A stretch of 64,000 bases of DNA, from positions 3,534,001 to 3,598,000 of the forward strand of contig NZ_CP104263.1 of NCBI RefSeq assembly GCF_025244825.1, in the 5' to 3' direction. The position numbers and the translations under genes were made by a program. Origin of the DNA: Arthrobacter jinronghuae. GTDB taxonomy: Bacteria > Actinomycetota > Actinomycetes > Actinomycetales > Micrococcaceae. Position 1 is the first letter of the stretch, and every line of letters starts with the position of its first letter. The notes under the pieces are model-generated. The model was not told where the DNA came from. It saw nothing but the letters and a program-made list of their open reading frames with translations, and did not search any database. Below, piece by piece: positions 26,038 to 35,792 of this stretch.

Positions 26038-27438
26038 AGTGCGAACCGGATCGTGGCAGACCTGCGCGCGTGGATCTCCGCGGCTGCTCCCGGGTCGCAG
26101 CTGCCGTCCTCCCGGGAGCTCGTTGCACGGCACGGAGCCAGCCCGGTCACGGTGCAGAAAGCGCTGCGGACGTTGGCATCCCTTGGCCTGGTGGAAAGCC
26201 GGCCCGGTGCTGGGACTTTCGTCCGCGCCCGCACCGTTGCCCGTGCCCATGACTACAGCTGGCAGACCGCCGCCCTAGGCGCTCCGCGCAGCCTGCCCAC
26301 CCTCTCCAGCGCCATGCGGACAGTGGCGGATGACGTGATTGCGCTGCACTCCGGCTATCCGGACCCGGAGCTGCTGCCCGGACGCCTGGTCCGGGCAGCT
26401 TTCGCCCGTGCTGCCCGCACCGACGCCGCCCTCTCGCGCTCCCCCGCCGCGGGCCTGCCCGAACTGCGCGCCTGGTTTGCCGCCCAGCTGGGCACGGGAG
26501 CCCCGGCGGGCGTAGCCCCTCCGGCAGCCTCCGACGTCGTGATCCTCCCCGGCAGCCAGATCGGGCTCAGCGCCGCGTTCCGTGCCCTGGTGGGACCCGG
26601 CCGGCCGCTGCTGATGGAATCCCCCACCTATTGGGGTGCCATCCTGGCCGCCGCGCAGGCCGGGGTGCAGGTAGTCCCGGTGCCCAGCGGAAGTGACGGT
26701 CCGGACCCGGACGCGCTGGCCCGCGCCTTCGCACAGACCGGAGCACGGGCCTTCTACGCCCAGCCCGTCTTCGCCAACCCCACCGGCGCCTATTGGTCAC
26801 GGCAGCGGGCCGACCAGGTGCTTGAAACGGTACGGCGGCACGGGGCATTCCTGATCGAGGACGACTGGGCTCACGACTTCGGCATTGCCGCGGAGGCGGC
26901 CCCCTTGGCCGCCCGGGACGACGGCGGGCACGTGGTGTACCTGCGCTCCCTCACCAAAAGCATTTCCCCGGCGGTGCGGGTGGCGGCCGTCATTGCCCGC
27001 GGCCCCGCACGCGAACGGCTGCTGGCGGATTTCCAGGCCTCCTCCGTGTATGTCAGCGGAATACTGCAGGCGGTGGCGCTCGACGTCGTCACCCAACCCG
27101 CTTGGCGCACGCATCTGCGCCAGCTGCGGCCCCAGCTGGCAGGACGGCGGGACCTGCTGATTGATGCGCTCCGGGAGCACGCTCCGCTGGCCCAGGTGGA
27201 GGCGGTCCCCAAGGGCGGACTCAACCTGTGGGTGCGCCTGCCGGATCACACGGACCTCGCCGCCCTCACCCGCGACTGCGAAAGTGCCGGCGTGCGGGTG
27301 GCACCGGGAAACGAGTGGTTCCCGGCCGAGCAGGCCGGTGCCTATCTGCGGCTGAACTACTCCGGGCCGAATCCGGGTGCGTTCGGCGAGGGGGCGCGCA
27401 TCCTGGGGCGGGTCATGGAGCAGCACCGGCAGCAGTAA
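26023..27438 (+). CDS. MocR-type regulator (GntR HTH fused to aminotransferase domain)
   Basis: 471 residues: a GntR winged helix (about 1-70, PSSRELVARHGASPVTVQKALRTL) fused to a class I aminotransferase-like domain (about 95-465) with a PLP-binding lysine at 312 (SLTKSISP) and ANPTGAYW. MocR proteins use PLP to sense amino acids or vitamin B6 and usually control the adjacent gene, here the EamA transporter. The open frame upstream of 26023 runs antisense to the transporter and was rejected. Confidence 0.92.
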   Translation: MADSSSANRIVADLRAWISAAAPGSQLPSSRELVARHGASPVTVQKALRTLASLGLVESRPGAGTFVRARTVARAHDYSWQTAALGAPRSLPTLSSAMRTVADDVIALHSGYPDPELLPGRLVRAAFARAARTDAALSRSPAAGLPELRAWFAAQLGTGAPAGVAPPAASDVVILPGSQIGLSAAFRALVGPGRPLLMESPTYWGAILAAAQAGVQVVPVPSGSDGPDPDALARAFAQTGARAFYAQPVFANPTGAYWSRQRADQVLETVRRHGAFLIEDDWAHDFGIAAEAAPLAARDDGGHVVYLRSLTKSISPAVRVAAVIARGPARERLLADFQASSVYVSGILQAVALDVVTQPAWRTHLRQLRPQLAGRRDLLIDALREHAPLAQVEAVPKGGLNLWVRLPDHTDLAALTRDCESAGVRVAPGNEWFPAEQAGAYLRLNYSGPNPGAFGEGARILGRVMEQHRQQ

Positions 27439-27441
27439 ACG

Positions 27442-27732
27442 TTACGGCCCGGCCCGCCCGACAGTGTCCCGCTGCGACACTCCCCCAATTCCGTCCGTGC
27501 GGTCGTCCGCCGCAACCGTTCCGTTCGGTTCCGGCTCCCAGCGCAGCAGGTCCCCGGGCTGGCAGTCCAGTACCTCGCACAACGACGCCAGGGTGGTGAA
27601 CCGCACCGCCTTGGCGCGGCCGTTCTTCAGCACGGCCAGGTTCGCCGGGGTGATGCCGATCCGCTCGGCAAGCACGCCCACGGGCATTTTGCGCTTCGCC
27701 AGCATCACGTCGATGTCCACAACGATCGGCAT
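27442..27732 (-). CDS. XRE-family (YozG-like) transcriptional regulator
   Basis: 96 residues with a Cro/CI helix-turn-helix (about 10-65: VLAERIGITPANLAVLKNGRAKAVRFTTLASLCEVLDCQPGDLL). Such small regulators are regularly paired with DUF2975 membrane proteins, as here: its ATG overlaps the DUF2975 stop by one base (TGATG). Probable autoregulation through repeats upstream of the pair. Confidence 0.9.
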   Translation of the reverse strand: MPIVVDIDVMLAKRKMPVGVLAERIGITPANLAVLKNGRAKAVRFTTLASLCEVLDCQPGDLLRWEPEPNGTVAADDRTDGIGGVSQRDTVGRAGP

Positions 27733-28223
27733 CAGATCACCCCGCCGAGTTCTGCGCGCAGGTGGCTGGCTTCGGCCGCGGTGTCGACGGCGGACGCCAG
27801 CAGCGCCCGCATCACCAGCACCAGCAGGGCGCCGGCCGCAACGGTCACCCCCATTCCGCCAATCAGCAGGACGATGCCGGGGGCGACTGCTTCTCCCGGT
27901 GCCAGCACGGCCCCCAGTGCAAAGAGCAGCAGGGCCGCCGCCGAGAGCGCGCCAATCACCACATCCACATAACGGAAGGCCGCCGAGGAAAACACCGTTC
28001 CCCGCCGGACCATGGTCAACAGCCGCCAGGCGCAGACCAGGCAGGCCTGGAAGGCGAGGATCCCCAGCACCACAATCACCAGGACCGGCACACGGACGGC
28101 TTCGGCGCCTGCCTCGGCCAGGTCGACGCCGAACAGCGGCACCAGCACGGCCTGCACAAACAGGGTGCCGAGGAACACCAGCACCAGCACGATCCGCAAA
28201 GCCAGGATGGTTGCTTTTCCCAT
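27732..28223 (-). CDS. DUF2975 membrane protein
   Basis: 163 residues with four predicted helices (about 7-30, 45-70, 85-108, 115-140) of the DUF2975 family, whose role is unknown. AGGGAGAG lies 4 bases before the ATG at 28223. It is coupled to the XRE regulator downstream, a widespread gene pair. Confidence 0.85.
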   Translation of the reverse strand: MGKATILALRIVLVLVFLGTLFVQAVLVPLFGVDLAEAGAEAVRVPVLVIVVLGILAFQACLVCAWRLLTMVRRGTVFSSAAFRYVDVVIGALSAAALLLFALGAVLAPGEAVAPGIVLLIGGMGVTVAAGALLVLVMRALLASAVDTAAEASHLRAELGGVI

Positions 28224-28246
28224 CACGCTCTCCCTACGGGACCACT

Positions 28247-28282
28247 TCGATTGAAGGACAATCAATACTTATCGACAATCGA
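28247..28282. promoter_or_regulatory. Repeated GACAATC / TCGATTG sites upstream of DUF2975-XRE
   Basis: GACAATC occurs at 28257-28263 and 28274-28280 (17-bp spacing), and TCGATTG (28247-28253) mirrors CAATCGA (28276-28282). The cluster lies 25-60 bp upstream of the DUF2975 start and is the likely operator of the XRE regulator. Confidence 0.5.
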
Positions 28283-28342
28283 GAGGTCCCGCAAGGGGTT
28301 CCGGTAACCAGGGATGCTTACCGGAGCGATTGGCTGAGCGAC

Positions 28343-29041
28343 TCACCCTCCCCGGCCGTGCACCGGTCTGGCGTTCGCAGGGGGTTCCCCGACCTCCTGG
28401 ATGGTATGGCCGCCGCAAGCCGTCTTGGTTATGCTGGCCCGCTCGATGCGCGACACGGTGAACCAGCGCATTGCGTTGCGCAGCCGGCACCACCCAACTA
28501 GGTACCACTGGCCGTTCGTGGAGGCGAAAAGCACGGGTTCGACGTCGCGGGTGGTCGTGGTTCCATCTCTCGATGTGTAGCGAATGCGGATTACCCGCTG
28601 CTCGGCCATCGCCTCCTCCAGTGCCGACCTGATTGTGCGCGATGACGGGGGAACGGCGTTGACCCAGACGCGGCCGGCCAACTCGTCGGCTCTTGCTCGG
28701 GTTCCGGGATCGAGGACGTCCAGGATCTTCTGGATGCCGGCGGCTGCCAGATCGGCGTAGGGGGCATCGGGTGCAGCGGACACGGCCGCCAGGAGCGCCA
28801 CGGCCTGCGCCGGGGACAGGCTGACGGGCGGCAGCGACGCGCCCACGGCCAATCCGTAGCCACCGCCCGGACCCGGGCGCGACCATACGGGCGCGCCGCT
28901 GTTCTCGAGCGCAGCGAGGTCTCGCTTGACCGTGCGTACGGACACACCGAACTCTCTGGCCAGCCGCTCGGCGGAGCTCCCCCGTGATCCATTGCGGCGC
29001 AGCATCTCGGACAGGGCATGGAGCCGTTCTGCTCGCTTCAC
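28343..29041 (-). CDS. HTH-WYL transcriptional regulator
   Basis: 232 residues: an N-terminal winged helix (about 1-55, SAERLAREFGVSVRTVKRDLAAL) and a WYL domain (about 135-215, QWYLVGWCRLRNAMRWFTVSRI). This type senses ligands or nucleic acid and represses divergent genes, here the hydrolase at 29115. GTG start at 29041. The C-terminal WCX extension is short. Confidence 0.88.
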   Translation of the reverse strand: MKRAERLHALSEMLRRNGSRGSSAERLAREFGVSVRTVKRDLAALENSGAPVWSRPGPGGGYGLAVGASLPPVSLSPAQAVALLAAVSAAPDAPYADLAAAGIQKILDVLDPGTRARADELAGRVWVNAVPPSSRTIRSALEEAMAEQRVIRIRYTSRDGTTTTRDVEPVLFASTNGQWYLVGWCRLRNAMRWFTVSRIERASITKTACGGHTIQEVGEPPANARPVHGRGG

Positions 29042-29114
29042 CGGTCAGCCCGGATCAAATTCATGCCACAAATAGTGACATACACCTGCCCATAGCGGCT
29101 ACGAGGGTAGGGAT

Positions 29115-29849
29115 ATGACAACTACTACGAGCAGTCCCTCAATCATTCTCATCGCCGGCCACTGGCTGGGCGCTTGGGCATGGGATGAAGTCCTTGACCA
29201 CCTGAACACCGACAACCCGCGTGCAATCGCGATGACGCTGCCAGGCCTCGACGGGGACGACCCTGAGCGAGCGGCGAAGACTCTCGACGATCAAGCCGCA
29301 GCGATCCTGGACGTCGTTGCCCGGCTCGGAGAAGATCAGCCCGTGACTATCGTCGCCCACAGCGGGGCGAACTACCCCGTCAGCCTTGTCCTGGACCGGC
29401 ACCCTGAGCGTGTTCATCGGGTGGTGTGGGTCGACTCCGGCCCTGTGGCGGCGGGAAGCGTCTTCGCCCCGGACCTCCCGGCGGGGGTGGAGGAGCTTCG
29501 GCTTCCATCCCTCGACGTCCTGGCACAGCAGGCGAGCCTCGAAGGCCTGGACGCAGAGGTCCTCGAGCGTTTTCGGTCCCGGGCCGTCCCTGAGCCCGGC
29601 CCCGTCCTTCGCCAGCCCGTCGAACTCACCAACGATGCCCGCCGCAAGGTCCGGACCACCCTGGTGTGCTGCTCGATTCCGGGCGCGCAGGTGCTGGAGC
29701 TGGCCCGCTCAGGCCATGCCATGTTTGCCGAAGTCGCGAACATCCAGCACCTCGACGTCGTTGACCTCCCGACGGGACATTGGCCGATGTGGAGCCGTCC
29801 CCGCGACCTTGCCGAGGCCATCCAGTCAGCGGCTTCTCGAACCAGCTGA
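29115..29849 (+). CDS. Alpha/beta hydrolase
   Basis: 244 residues of the alpha/beta hydrolase fold. The oxyanion region IIIAGHWLGAWAW is near residue 12; the nucleophile sits in VAHSGAN, a variant of G-x-S-x-G with Ala and Asn at the outer positions; the C-terminal catalytic histidine is in DLPTGHWPMW. Resembles the plant-esterase-like salicylate esterase group. Probably controlled by the divergent WYL regulator. Substrate unknown. Confidence 0.85.
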   Translation: MTTTTSSPSIILIAGHWLGAWAWDEVLDHLNTDNPRAIAMTLPGLDGDDPERAAKTLDDQAAAILDVVARLGEDQPVTIVAHSGANYPVSLVLDRHPERVHRVVWVDSGPVAAGSVFAPDLPAGVEELRLPSLDVLAQQASLEGLDAEVLERFRSRAVPEPGPVLRQPVELTNDARRKVRTTLVCCSIPGAQVLELARSGHAMFAEVANIQHLDVVDLPTGHWPMWSRPRDLAEAIQSAASRTS

Positions 29850-29882
29850 ACTGCACGTACAAAGGGGCCAGCACACTAAACG

Positions 29883-29930
29883 ACGACGGCGCCGCCCGGA
29901 CTCGCAGGGAGTCCGGCGCGGCGCCGTCGT
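29883..29930. terminator. Bidirectional terminator between hydrolase and gap
   Basis: ACGACGGCGCCG (29883-29894) pairs with CGGCGCCGTCGT (29919-29930) and, inside it, CCGGACT pairs with AGTCCGG. It lies between convergent genes. Confidence 0.85.
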
Positions 29931-29942
29931 GCTTGGTGCTAA

Positions 29943-31001
<1,059 letters not shown>

Positions 31002-31006
31002 CTATA

Positions 31007-31035
31007 ATTATGCTGTTATTACCGCCACACGTCAA
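31007..31035 (-). promoter_or_regulatory. Predicted gap promoter
   Basis: On the minus strand, TTGACG (31035-31030), 17-bp spacer and CATAAT (31012-31007). A plus-strand TATAAT (31003-31008) for the divergent ROK gene overlaps this -10, so the two promoters would compete. Confidence 0.6.
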
Positions 31036-31046
31036 AGGCCACTTCC

Positions 31047-32252
31047 ATGGACGCCTCCGCAAACACTCCGCAGCTGCTGCGCCGCACCAACCTGCGCGCC
31101 GTGCTGGAGGTGCTCCGTGCTGCCCCCTCCGCCACGGGCACCGACCTGATCAACGCCACCGGCCTGACCCGCGCCACCGTGATTGCCGTGTGTGACGATC
31201 TGATTGCCCGCGGCTGGGCCCGGGAAACGGATTCCCCGCGCATCGATCGGCAGAAAGGCCGGCCCGCCCGCCGGTTCGAATTCAACGAGAGTGCCGGGTA
31301 CGTCCTGGGGCTCGACGTCGGCATCGCCACCGTCCGGGTGCTGGTCGCCGACCTCGCGGGCGCCGTCGTCGGAGAATCGGAGGCCCGGTTCCCGCGTCAC
31401 GGCGGAGAACCGGAACAACGACGGCGCGTGGTTACCGAGGCCGTCGATGCCGCCCTGCAGGACGCGGGGATTTCCTCGTCGGCCGTGCTGTGCGCCGGGA
31501 TGGGGATTGCGGCGCAGGTGACCGGCGCGGGCGACGTCGCCCCGGGACAGGAGGTGGCGCCGATGTTCGATCTCGGACTGAGCTCCATCTTCAGCGATTC
31601 CCGCGGCTGGCCGCTGCTCGTGGAAAACGATGCCAAGCTCGCGGCCCTGGCCGAACGCTGGCGCGGGGTGGGCGCGGGCGAAAACAACCTGGCGGTGATC
31701 CTGGCCGGCGAGCGCCTGGGCAGCGGCATCATCGAGTCCGGCCGCCTGCTGCACGGCGCGTCCGGGGGCACCGGCGCCATGGGGGCACTGGAATTGGTGG
31801 AAGGGGTGGGCAATGAGGACGGCATTGCCAAGCTCGCCCGCCTCTGGGGCAGCGCCGCGCTGAAGGAAGGGCACAACGGCCGGATCCGCGAACTCGTGGG
31901 ACCGGACACCAACCGCGCCTCGGCCCGGCTGGTGTTCGAAGCGGCCGAGGCGGGAGACCCGGTTGCCGAAGAAATCCTGGACCGGATTGCGCGCCGGATG
32001 GCCCGGGTACTGGCGCTGGTGTCCTCGTTCTTCGATCCGCGGCTGATCGTAATCGGCGGCGCGGTGGCGGCGTCGGCCACTGCCCTGCTGCCCGCCATGA
32101 CGCGGGAGCTGGACCGGTACGTGGTGACACCGCCACGAGTGGCCGTCTCGAACCTGGGCACCATGCTGGTGCCCACCGGTGCGGTGCGCCTGGCCCTGGA
32201 CTACGTGGAGACCCACCTCCTGGACCTGGTGCCCGAGCCGCGCCGGGAGTAG
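31047..32252 (+). CDS. ROK-family transcriptional regulator
   Basis: 401 residues: an N-terminal winged helix (about 5-70, GTDLINATGLTRATVIAVCDDLIARG) and a ROK domain (about 85-385) with the ATP-type motif GLDVGIATVRVLVADLAG and VENDAKLAALAE. The full ROK zinc motif (CxCGxxGC) is not seen, as in many regulators that bind sugar without phosphorylating it. Divergent from gap, it probably controls gap and itself. Confidence 0.88.
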   Translation: MDASANTPQLLRRTNLRAVLEVLRAAPSATGTDLINATGLTRATVIAVCDDLIARGWARETDSPRIDRQKGRPARRFEFNESAGYVLGLDVGIATVRVLVADLAGAVVGESEARFPRHGGEPEQRRRVVTEAVDAALQDAGISSSAVLCAGMGIAAQVTGAGDVAPGQEVAPMFDLGLSSIFSDSRGWPLLVENDAKLAALAERWRGVGAGENNLAVILAGERLGSGIIESGRLLHGASGGTGAMGALELVEGVGNEDGIAKLARLWGSAALKEGHNGRIRELVGPDTNRASARLVFEAAEAGDPVAEEILDRIARRMARVLALVSSFFDPRLIVIGGAVAASATALLPAMTRELDRYVVTPPRVAVSNLGTMLVPTGAVRLALDYVETHLLDLVPEPRRE

Positions 32253-32262
32253 TGCCGGAGGC

Positions 32263-32673
32263 CTACCGCAGTTCCTGGATCCGCAGCTGATTGCCGGCCG
32301 GGTCCCGCAGAGCGCAGTCCCGGGCGCCCCAATCCTGTTGCATGGGCTCCTGGACCACCTCCGCGCCTCCGGCGACGGCGCGCTCGAACGCCGCGTCCAG
32401 ATCGGCCGTTGCCAGCAGCATCCCGGCATAGGTGCCCTTGGCCATCATTTCCTCGATGGTCCTGCGCTCGGCGTCAGTGACTCCCGGGTCCGCTGCAGGC
32501 GGTTCCAGCACAATGGAGGTTCCCGGCTGGTCCGGCGGACCTACCGTAATCCAGCGCATGCCGCCGTAGCCGACGTCGTTGCGCACTTCGAAACCCAGCA
32601 CATCGCGGTAGAACGCCAGCGAAGCATCGGGATCGGTCTGGGGAAGAAATACAGCATTGATGGAGATATCCAT
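32263..32673 (-). CDS. VOC (glyoxalase/bleomycin-resistance fold) protein
   Basis: 136 residues with two VOC half-repeats: NAVFLPQTDPDASLAFYRDVLGFEV at the start and QDWGARDCALRDPAGNQLRIQEL at the end. Members bind metal and small molecules. It follows the AraC regulator by 5 bp and is probably its target. Substrate unknown. Confidence 0.87.
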   Translation of the reverse strand: MDISINAVFLPQTDPDASLAFYRDVLGFEVRNDVGYGGMRWITVGPPDQPGTSIVLEPPAADPGVTDAERRTIEEMMAKGTYAGMLLATADLDAAFERAVAGGAEVVQEPMQQDWGARDCALRDPAGNQLRIQELR

Positions 32674-32678
32674 CGGAC

Positions 32679-33161
32679 TCACCCTCTCCGGGGCGGCGAA
32701 AACCGCCCTTTCCTGATCGGTCTTTGCACCGTGCGGCTCACGCACCCCGGCAGTTCCAGCCCCTGCTCTGCCGCCAGCCGCCGATAGGTTCCCGGCGGGA
32801 CCCCCACCAACTCGGTAAACCGGGTGCTGAAGGTACCCAGCGAGGAGCACCCCACTGCGAAGCACACGTCAGTGACACTCCAGGTACTGCAGCGGAGCAG
32901 GGTCATGGCCCGTTCAATGCGCCGGGTCATGAGGTACGAATACGGGGACTCCCCGTATGCCAGGCGGAACTGGCGGCTGAGGTGGCCGGCGGACATAAAT
33001 ACTCCGCGGGCGAGTGCTTCGACGTCCAGAGGTTTGGCATACTCGCGGTCGATCCGGTCCCGTACCCGCCGCAGCCGGGCGAGGTCCGCCAGCTGGCGGG
33101 AGTTTTCCAACGACCCGCTGGATCCCCCGTACTTGTCCACGGCTGCTGATACGACACTCAT
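32679..33161 (-). CDS. AraC-family transcriptional regulator
   Basis: 160 residues consisting almost wholly of the two-helix-turn-helix AraC DNA-binding domain (about 35-130: PLDVEALARGVFMSAGHLSRQ and SVTDVCFAVGCSSLGTFSTRF, then GVPPGTYR). The ligand domain is missing, as in SoxS/MarA-type members. ATG at 33161 preceded by AGGGGAAG. Upstream bases 33162-33377 show nothing else. Confidence 0.85.
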   Translation of the reverse strand: MSVVSAAVDKYGGSSGSLENSRQLADLARLRRVRDRIDREYAKPLDVEALARGVFMSAGHLSRQFRLAYGESPYSYLMTRRIERAMTLLRCSTWSVTDVCFAVGCSSLGTFSTRFTELVGVPPGTYRRLAAEQGLELPGCVSRTVQRPIRKGRFSPPRRG

Positions 33162-33377
33162 CGAATGCTTCCCCTGCTGCTGTCCTGTCCGGTGTTTCCT
33201 CACGCTACCGACGGGCGGACGGAGGGCGCTTCTTGATTCCTGATCGGTTTGTCGACGGGGCCCTTTTTTGACATGGTTCCACTTCAGCGAGCGGCAGGAT
33301 ACCGAAAACCGCACGTTGGTTTCCGAACAGCCCGAGCGCACTGCTTCGATGTGGTTGTTCGGTTGCTCCACACGCAA

Positions 33378-33407
33378 AAGGGCCGGGTGCCTCTGCACCC
33401 GGCCCTT
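33378..33407 (-). terminator. Terminator after the Asp-rich protein gene
   Basis: A perfect 13-bp stem (AAGGGCCGGGTGC / GCACCCGGCCCTT), 4-base loop, followed on the minus strand by TTTTG. It lies 14 bp past the stop. Confidence 0.88.
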
Positions 33408-33420
33408 CGAGCTGCGTGGA

Positions 33421-34005
33421 CTACGCTGGGGCCGATCCGTCACCGCTTTCGCTCTCGGATTCCCGGTCCTCATCCGGCCCGCCGTCGCCGTCGCGGGGGC
33501 CGTCATGGTGCCGGCCGTGGTGGCGGCCGCCGTCGTCCCGGCCTTCACCCGCCTCGGCGTCCTGGTCCTTCCGGTCCTTCTGGTCCCGAGCTTGGCCGTC
33601 CGGATCCTGTTCCTCCTCGCCGTCGGTGTCCTGATCCTGGTTCGGCCCCTCGGCATCCTCCCGGTCCGGACCCCGTCCGTCGCCGTCGCGGTCCTGGTCA
33701 CCGTCGCGGCCGTCGGCGTCGGCGTCGGCGTCCCGGCCCTCCTCGTCCTGGGTGTCCTGGCCGTTGGTGTCCTGGCCGTTGGTGTCCTGCTCGTCCTGAG
33801 TGTCTTGCTCGTCCTGCTCGTCGAACAAATCCCGGCTCTCGTTGTCCCCGGCGTCCTGTTCCTGGGTGGTGGAGCCGGCCTGCTCAAACTCCGGGTTGTC
33901 CGCCACAGCGGTACCCGCAAAGAAACTGGCAACCAGCAGGCCCACACCGGCAAGGGCGCCGCCGCCCCATGCGATGACTTTCCGAGCTCCGCTGCCTATA
34001 CCCAT
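33421..34005 (-). CDS. Membrane-anchored or exported Asp-rich low-complexity protein
   Basis: 194 residues: one N-terminal hydrophobic segment (about 8-36, ending GTAVADN) and then about 155 residues made almost only of Asp, Glu, Gln, Gly, Arg and His, with QDTNGQDTNGQDTQDEEG repeats and a His-rich patch (GGRHHGRHHDG). It is very acidic and probably disordered outside the membrane; metal or cation binding is possible. GGAGGTG precedes the ATG and a strong terminator follows, which supports a real gene. A long plus-strand frame through the same repeats was rejected. Confidence 0.75.
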   Translation of the reverse strand: MGIGSGARKVIAWGGGALAGVGLLVASFFAGTAVADNPEFEQAGSTTQEQDAGDNESRDLFDEQDEQDTQDEQDTNGQDTNGQDTQDEEGRDADADADGRDGDQDRDGDGRGPDREDAEGPNQDQDTDGEEEQDPDGQARDQKDRKDQDAEAGEGRDDGGRHHGRHHDGPRDGDGGPDEDRESESESGDGSAPA

Positions 34006-34075
34006 GGTGCTGTTTCACCTCCGCGTAAGTGGTTCGCTGACAGTTCTATCCTCGAACTTGTTTCTTTGAGAATTC

Positions 34076-34100
34076 TTAAAAGCCGCTGAGGGCCAGCGGC
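34076..34100 (-). terminator. Terminator after marR-type gene
   Basis: On the minus strand GCCGCT (34100-34095) pairs with AGCGGC (34087-34082), followed by TTTTAA. Upstream, TATATGC (34141-34147) mirrors GCATATA (34156-34162), of unknown role. Confidence 0.65.
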
Positions 34101-34193
34101 ACGGAGATGCCGGCGCAGGCTCCGAACCAGCAGGGCGCCATATATGCACATTGACGCATATAACGAAAGGGTGCTGCGGGGCCGGGGCGCTGC

Positions 34194-34652
34194 CTAGAAC
34201 GCCACCTTCTGCAGCAGCCGGCGCAGTTCGCCCTGCTCGGCGGCGGAGAGCTGCGCCACCGAGGTTTCGGTGGCACCATCCACCACCTCCCGCGCGTGTG
34301 CGTAGAGGGCCCTCCCATCCTCGGTGGGCACAATGACCTTTGAGCGGCGGTCCCGGGGATCGGTCTGGCGTTCGACGGCGCCGCGGCGCTCCAGCTCGTC
34401 CACGATGGCCACGATCTGGCTGGGGTCCAGCACCAGGAACTGGCTCAGCTCCCGCTGCGTTGGCGCCGCTCCGCTGCAGGCCAGGGACAGCACCGAGTAG
34501 TGGCGCACCTTCAGCCGGAGGTCGGCCAGCCGGCGGTTGGCCTCCGCCGACCCGATGGACGCGGCGCGCGCCATCAGGAACACGGGTTCGGCACCGAGAT
34601 CGGTAGCGGCGAAGCGCGCTGCGTCGGCAACGCCGTCAGGGGAGGTGCTCAT
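34194..34652 (-). CDS. MarR-family transcriptional regulator
   Basis: 152 residues with the MarR winged helix (about 45-120: SLACSGAAPTQRELSQFLVLDPSQIVAIVDELERRGAV then QTDPRDRRSKVIVPTEDG wing). It is divergent from the SDR-led catabolic operon, and a GTTGA-N5-TCAAC site overlaps that operon's -35 element, so it probably represses it until a CoA ester or aromatic ligand binds. Confidence 0.9.
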   Translation of the reverse strand: MSTSPDGVADAARFAATDLGAEPVFLMARAASIGSAEANRRLADLRLKVRHYSVLSLACSGAAPTQRELSQFLVLDPSQIVAIVDELERRGAVERQTDPRDRRSKVIVPTEDGRALYAHAREVVDGATETSVAQLSAAEQGELRRLLQKVAF

Positions 34653-34736
34653 GGAGTGTTTGATCCTTCGGCAGGGGCACGGTAGGACCCCATCCTAGGA
34701 GACGGACGCGGCTTCCAATAAATGAGGATCATAACT

Positions 34737-34766
34737 GTTGACTTTTTCAACGGTATGCCGTGGAAT
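34737..34766 (+). promoter_or_regulatory. Promoter and likely MarR operator of the acyl-CoA operon
   Basis: -35 TTGACT (34738-34743), 17-bp spacer, -10 TGGAAT (34761-34766). The inverted repeat GTTGA (34737-34741) / TCAAC (34747-34751) covers the -35. Confidence 0.55.
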
Positions 34767-34833
34767 GGATCCAATCCCGCAACGTGGCCGCAGTCACACC
34801 ACCTGCTGGCTGGCCCAAGCAAAGGAGCTTCCC

Positions 34834-35778
34834 ATGACCAACGATTCCACTGGTGCACTTGCCGGAAAGGTCGCCGTCGTCACCGGCTCCGGCCAGGGCC
34901 TCGGACTGGCCTACGCCGCCGAACTCGCCCGCCAGGGTGCCGCCGTCGTCATCAATGACGTGGTCCAGGAAACGGCCGACCGCGCCGTCGAAATGATTAC
35001 TTCCGCCGGCGGCCGGGCCGTCGCCGTCGTCGCCCCGGTGGGCACCACTGAAGCCGCCACCGCCCTGGTGGACGGCGCACTAGCCGCCTTCGGCCGCCTG
35101 GACATCATGGTCACCAACGCGGGTGTGCTGCGGGACAAGTCGCTCCTGAAGATGACCGACGAAGATTTTGACCTCGTGATCCAGGTCCACCTGCGCGGAA
35201 CATTCACCTGCGCCCGCGAGGCCTACCGGTACTTCAAGGAAAACAACGTGGCCGGCCGGATCATCACCATCGGCTCCCCCACCGGCCAGTACGGCAACTT
35301 CGGGCAGACCAACTACGCCGCGGCGAAGGCCGGCATTGTGGGTATGGTCCGCACGTGGGCTCTGGAAATGCGCAAGGCCGGCGTCACCGCCAACGCCGTC
35401 ATTCCCGTGGCCGCCACCGCCATGACCGAGACCGTCCCCTACTTCCGCGCCGCCGTCGAGGCGGACCACCGCGGCGAGCCGATGCCGGACTTCTTCCGCA
35501 AGGACCTGGGTTTCGGCACCTCCGCCGACGTCGCCGGGCTGGTCGCATATCTGGCCTCCGACGACGCGGCTGGGATCACCGGGCAGGTCATCGGTGCCGG
35601 CGGTGACCGGCTGCAGATCTTCTCCCACCCGGTACCCGTGGTCACCGAATACCGTCAGGGCGGTTGGACGTTTGAGGCCCTGCGCGAGCAGTTCCCGGCG
35701 CTCATCGAGGGAAACCTCCAGCCCGTCGGCGAGAACATGCCTCCGCTGCCCGAAGAACTTGAACCGCAGGCCCGGTAG
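34834..35778 (+). CDS. Short-chain dehydrogenase, 3-hydroxyacyl-CoA dehydrogenase-like
   Basis: 314 residues, classical SDR with TGSGQGLG (about 18-25), NAGVLRDKSL, and catalytic Tyr-x3-Lys in NYAAAKAG. NAGVLRD and the long C-terminal part resemble the dehydrogenase part of peroxisomal multifunctional enzyme type 2, which fits the MaoC hydratase and acyl-CoA dehydrogenase downstream. AAAGGAG precedes the ATG. First gene of the operon. Confidence 0.88.
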   Translation: MTNDSTGALAGKVAVVTGSGQGLGLAYAAELARQGAAVVINDVVQETADRAVEMITSAGGRAVAVVAPVGTTEAATALVDGALAAFGRLDIMVTNAGVLRDKSLLKMTDEDFDLVIQVHLRGTFTCAREAYRYFKENNVAGRIITIGSPTGQYGNFGQTNYAAAKAGIVGMVRTWALEMRKAGVTANAVIPVAATAMTETVPYFRAAVEADHRGEPMPDFFRKDLGFGTSADVAGLVAYLASDDAAGITGQVIGAGGDRLQIFSHPVPVVTEYRQGGWTFEALREQFPALIEGNLQPVGENMPPLPEELEPQAR

Positions 35779-35792
35779 GGACGGAAACCGCT

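Noticed and set aside
27442..28265. Toxin-antitoxin pair.
   Set aside because: The DUF2975 membrane protein with a YozG-like XRE regulator is a widespread regulatory pair and does not match known toxin families.
33268..34089. A 273-residue plus-strand frame with many hydrophobic Val/Leu stretches opposite the Asp-rich gene.
   Set aside because: GAC/GTC repeats read as Val on the opposite strand; the minus strand has the ribosome binding site, signal segment and terminator.
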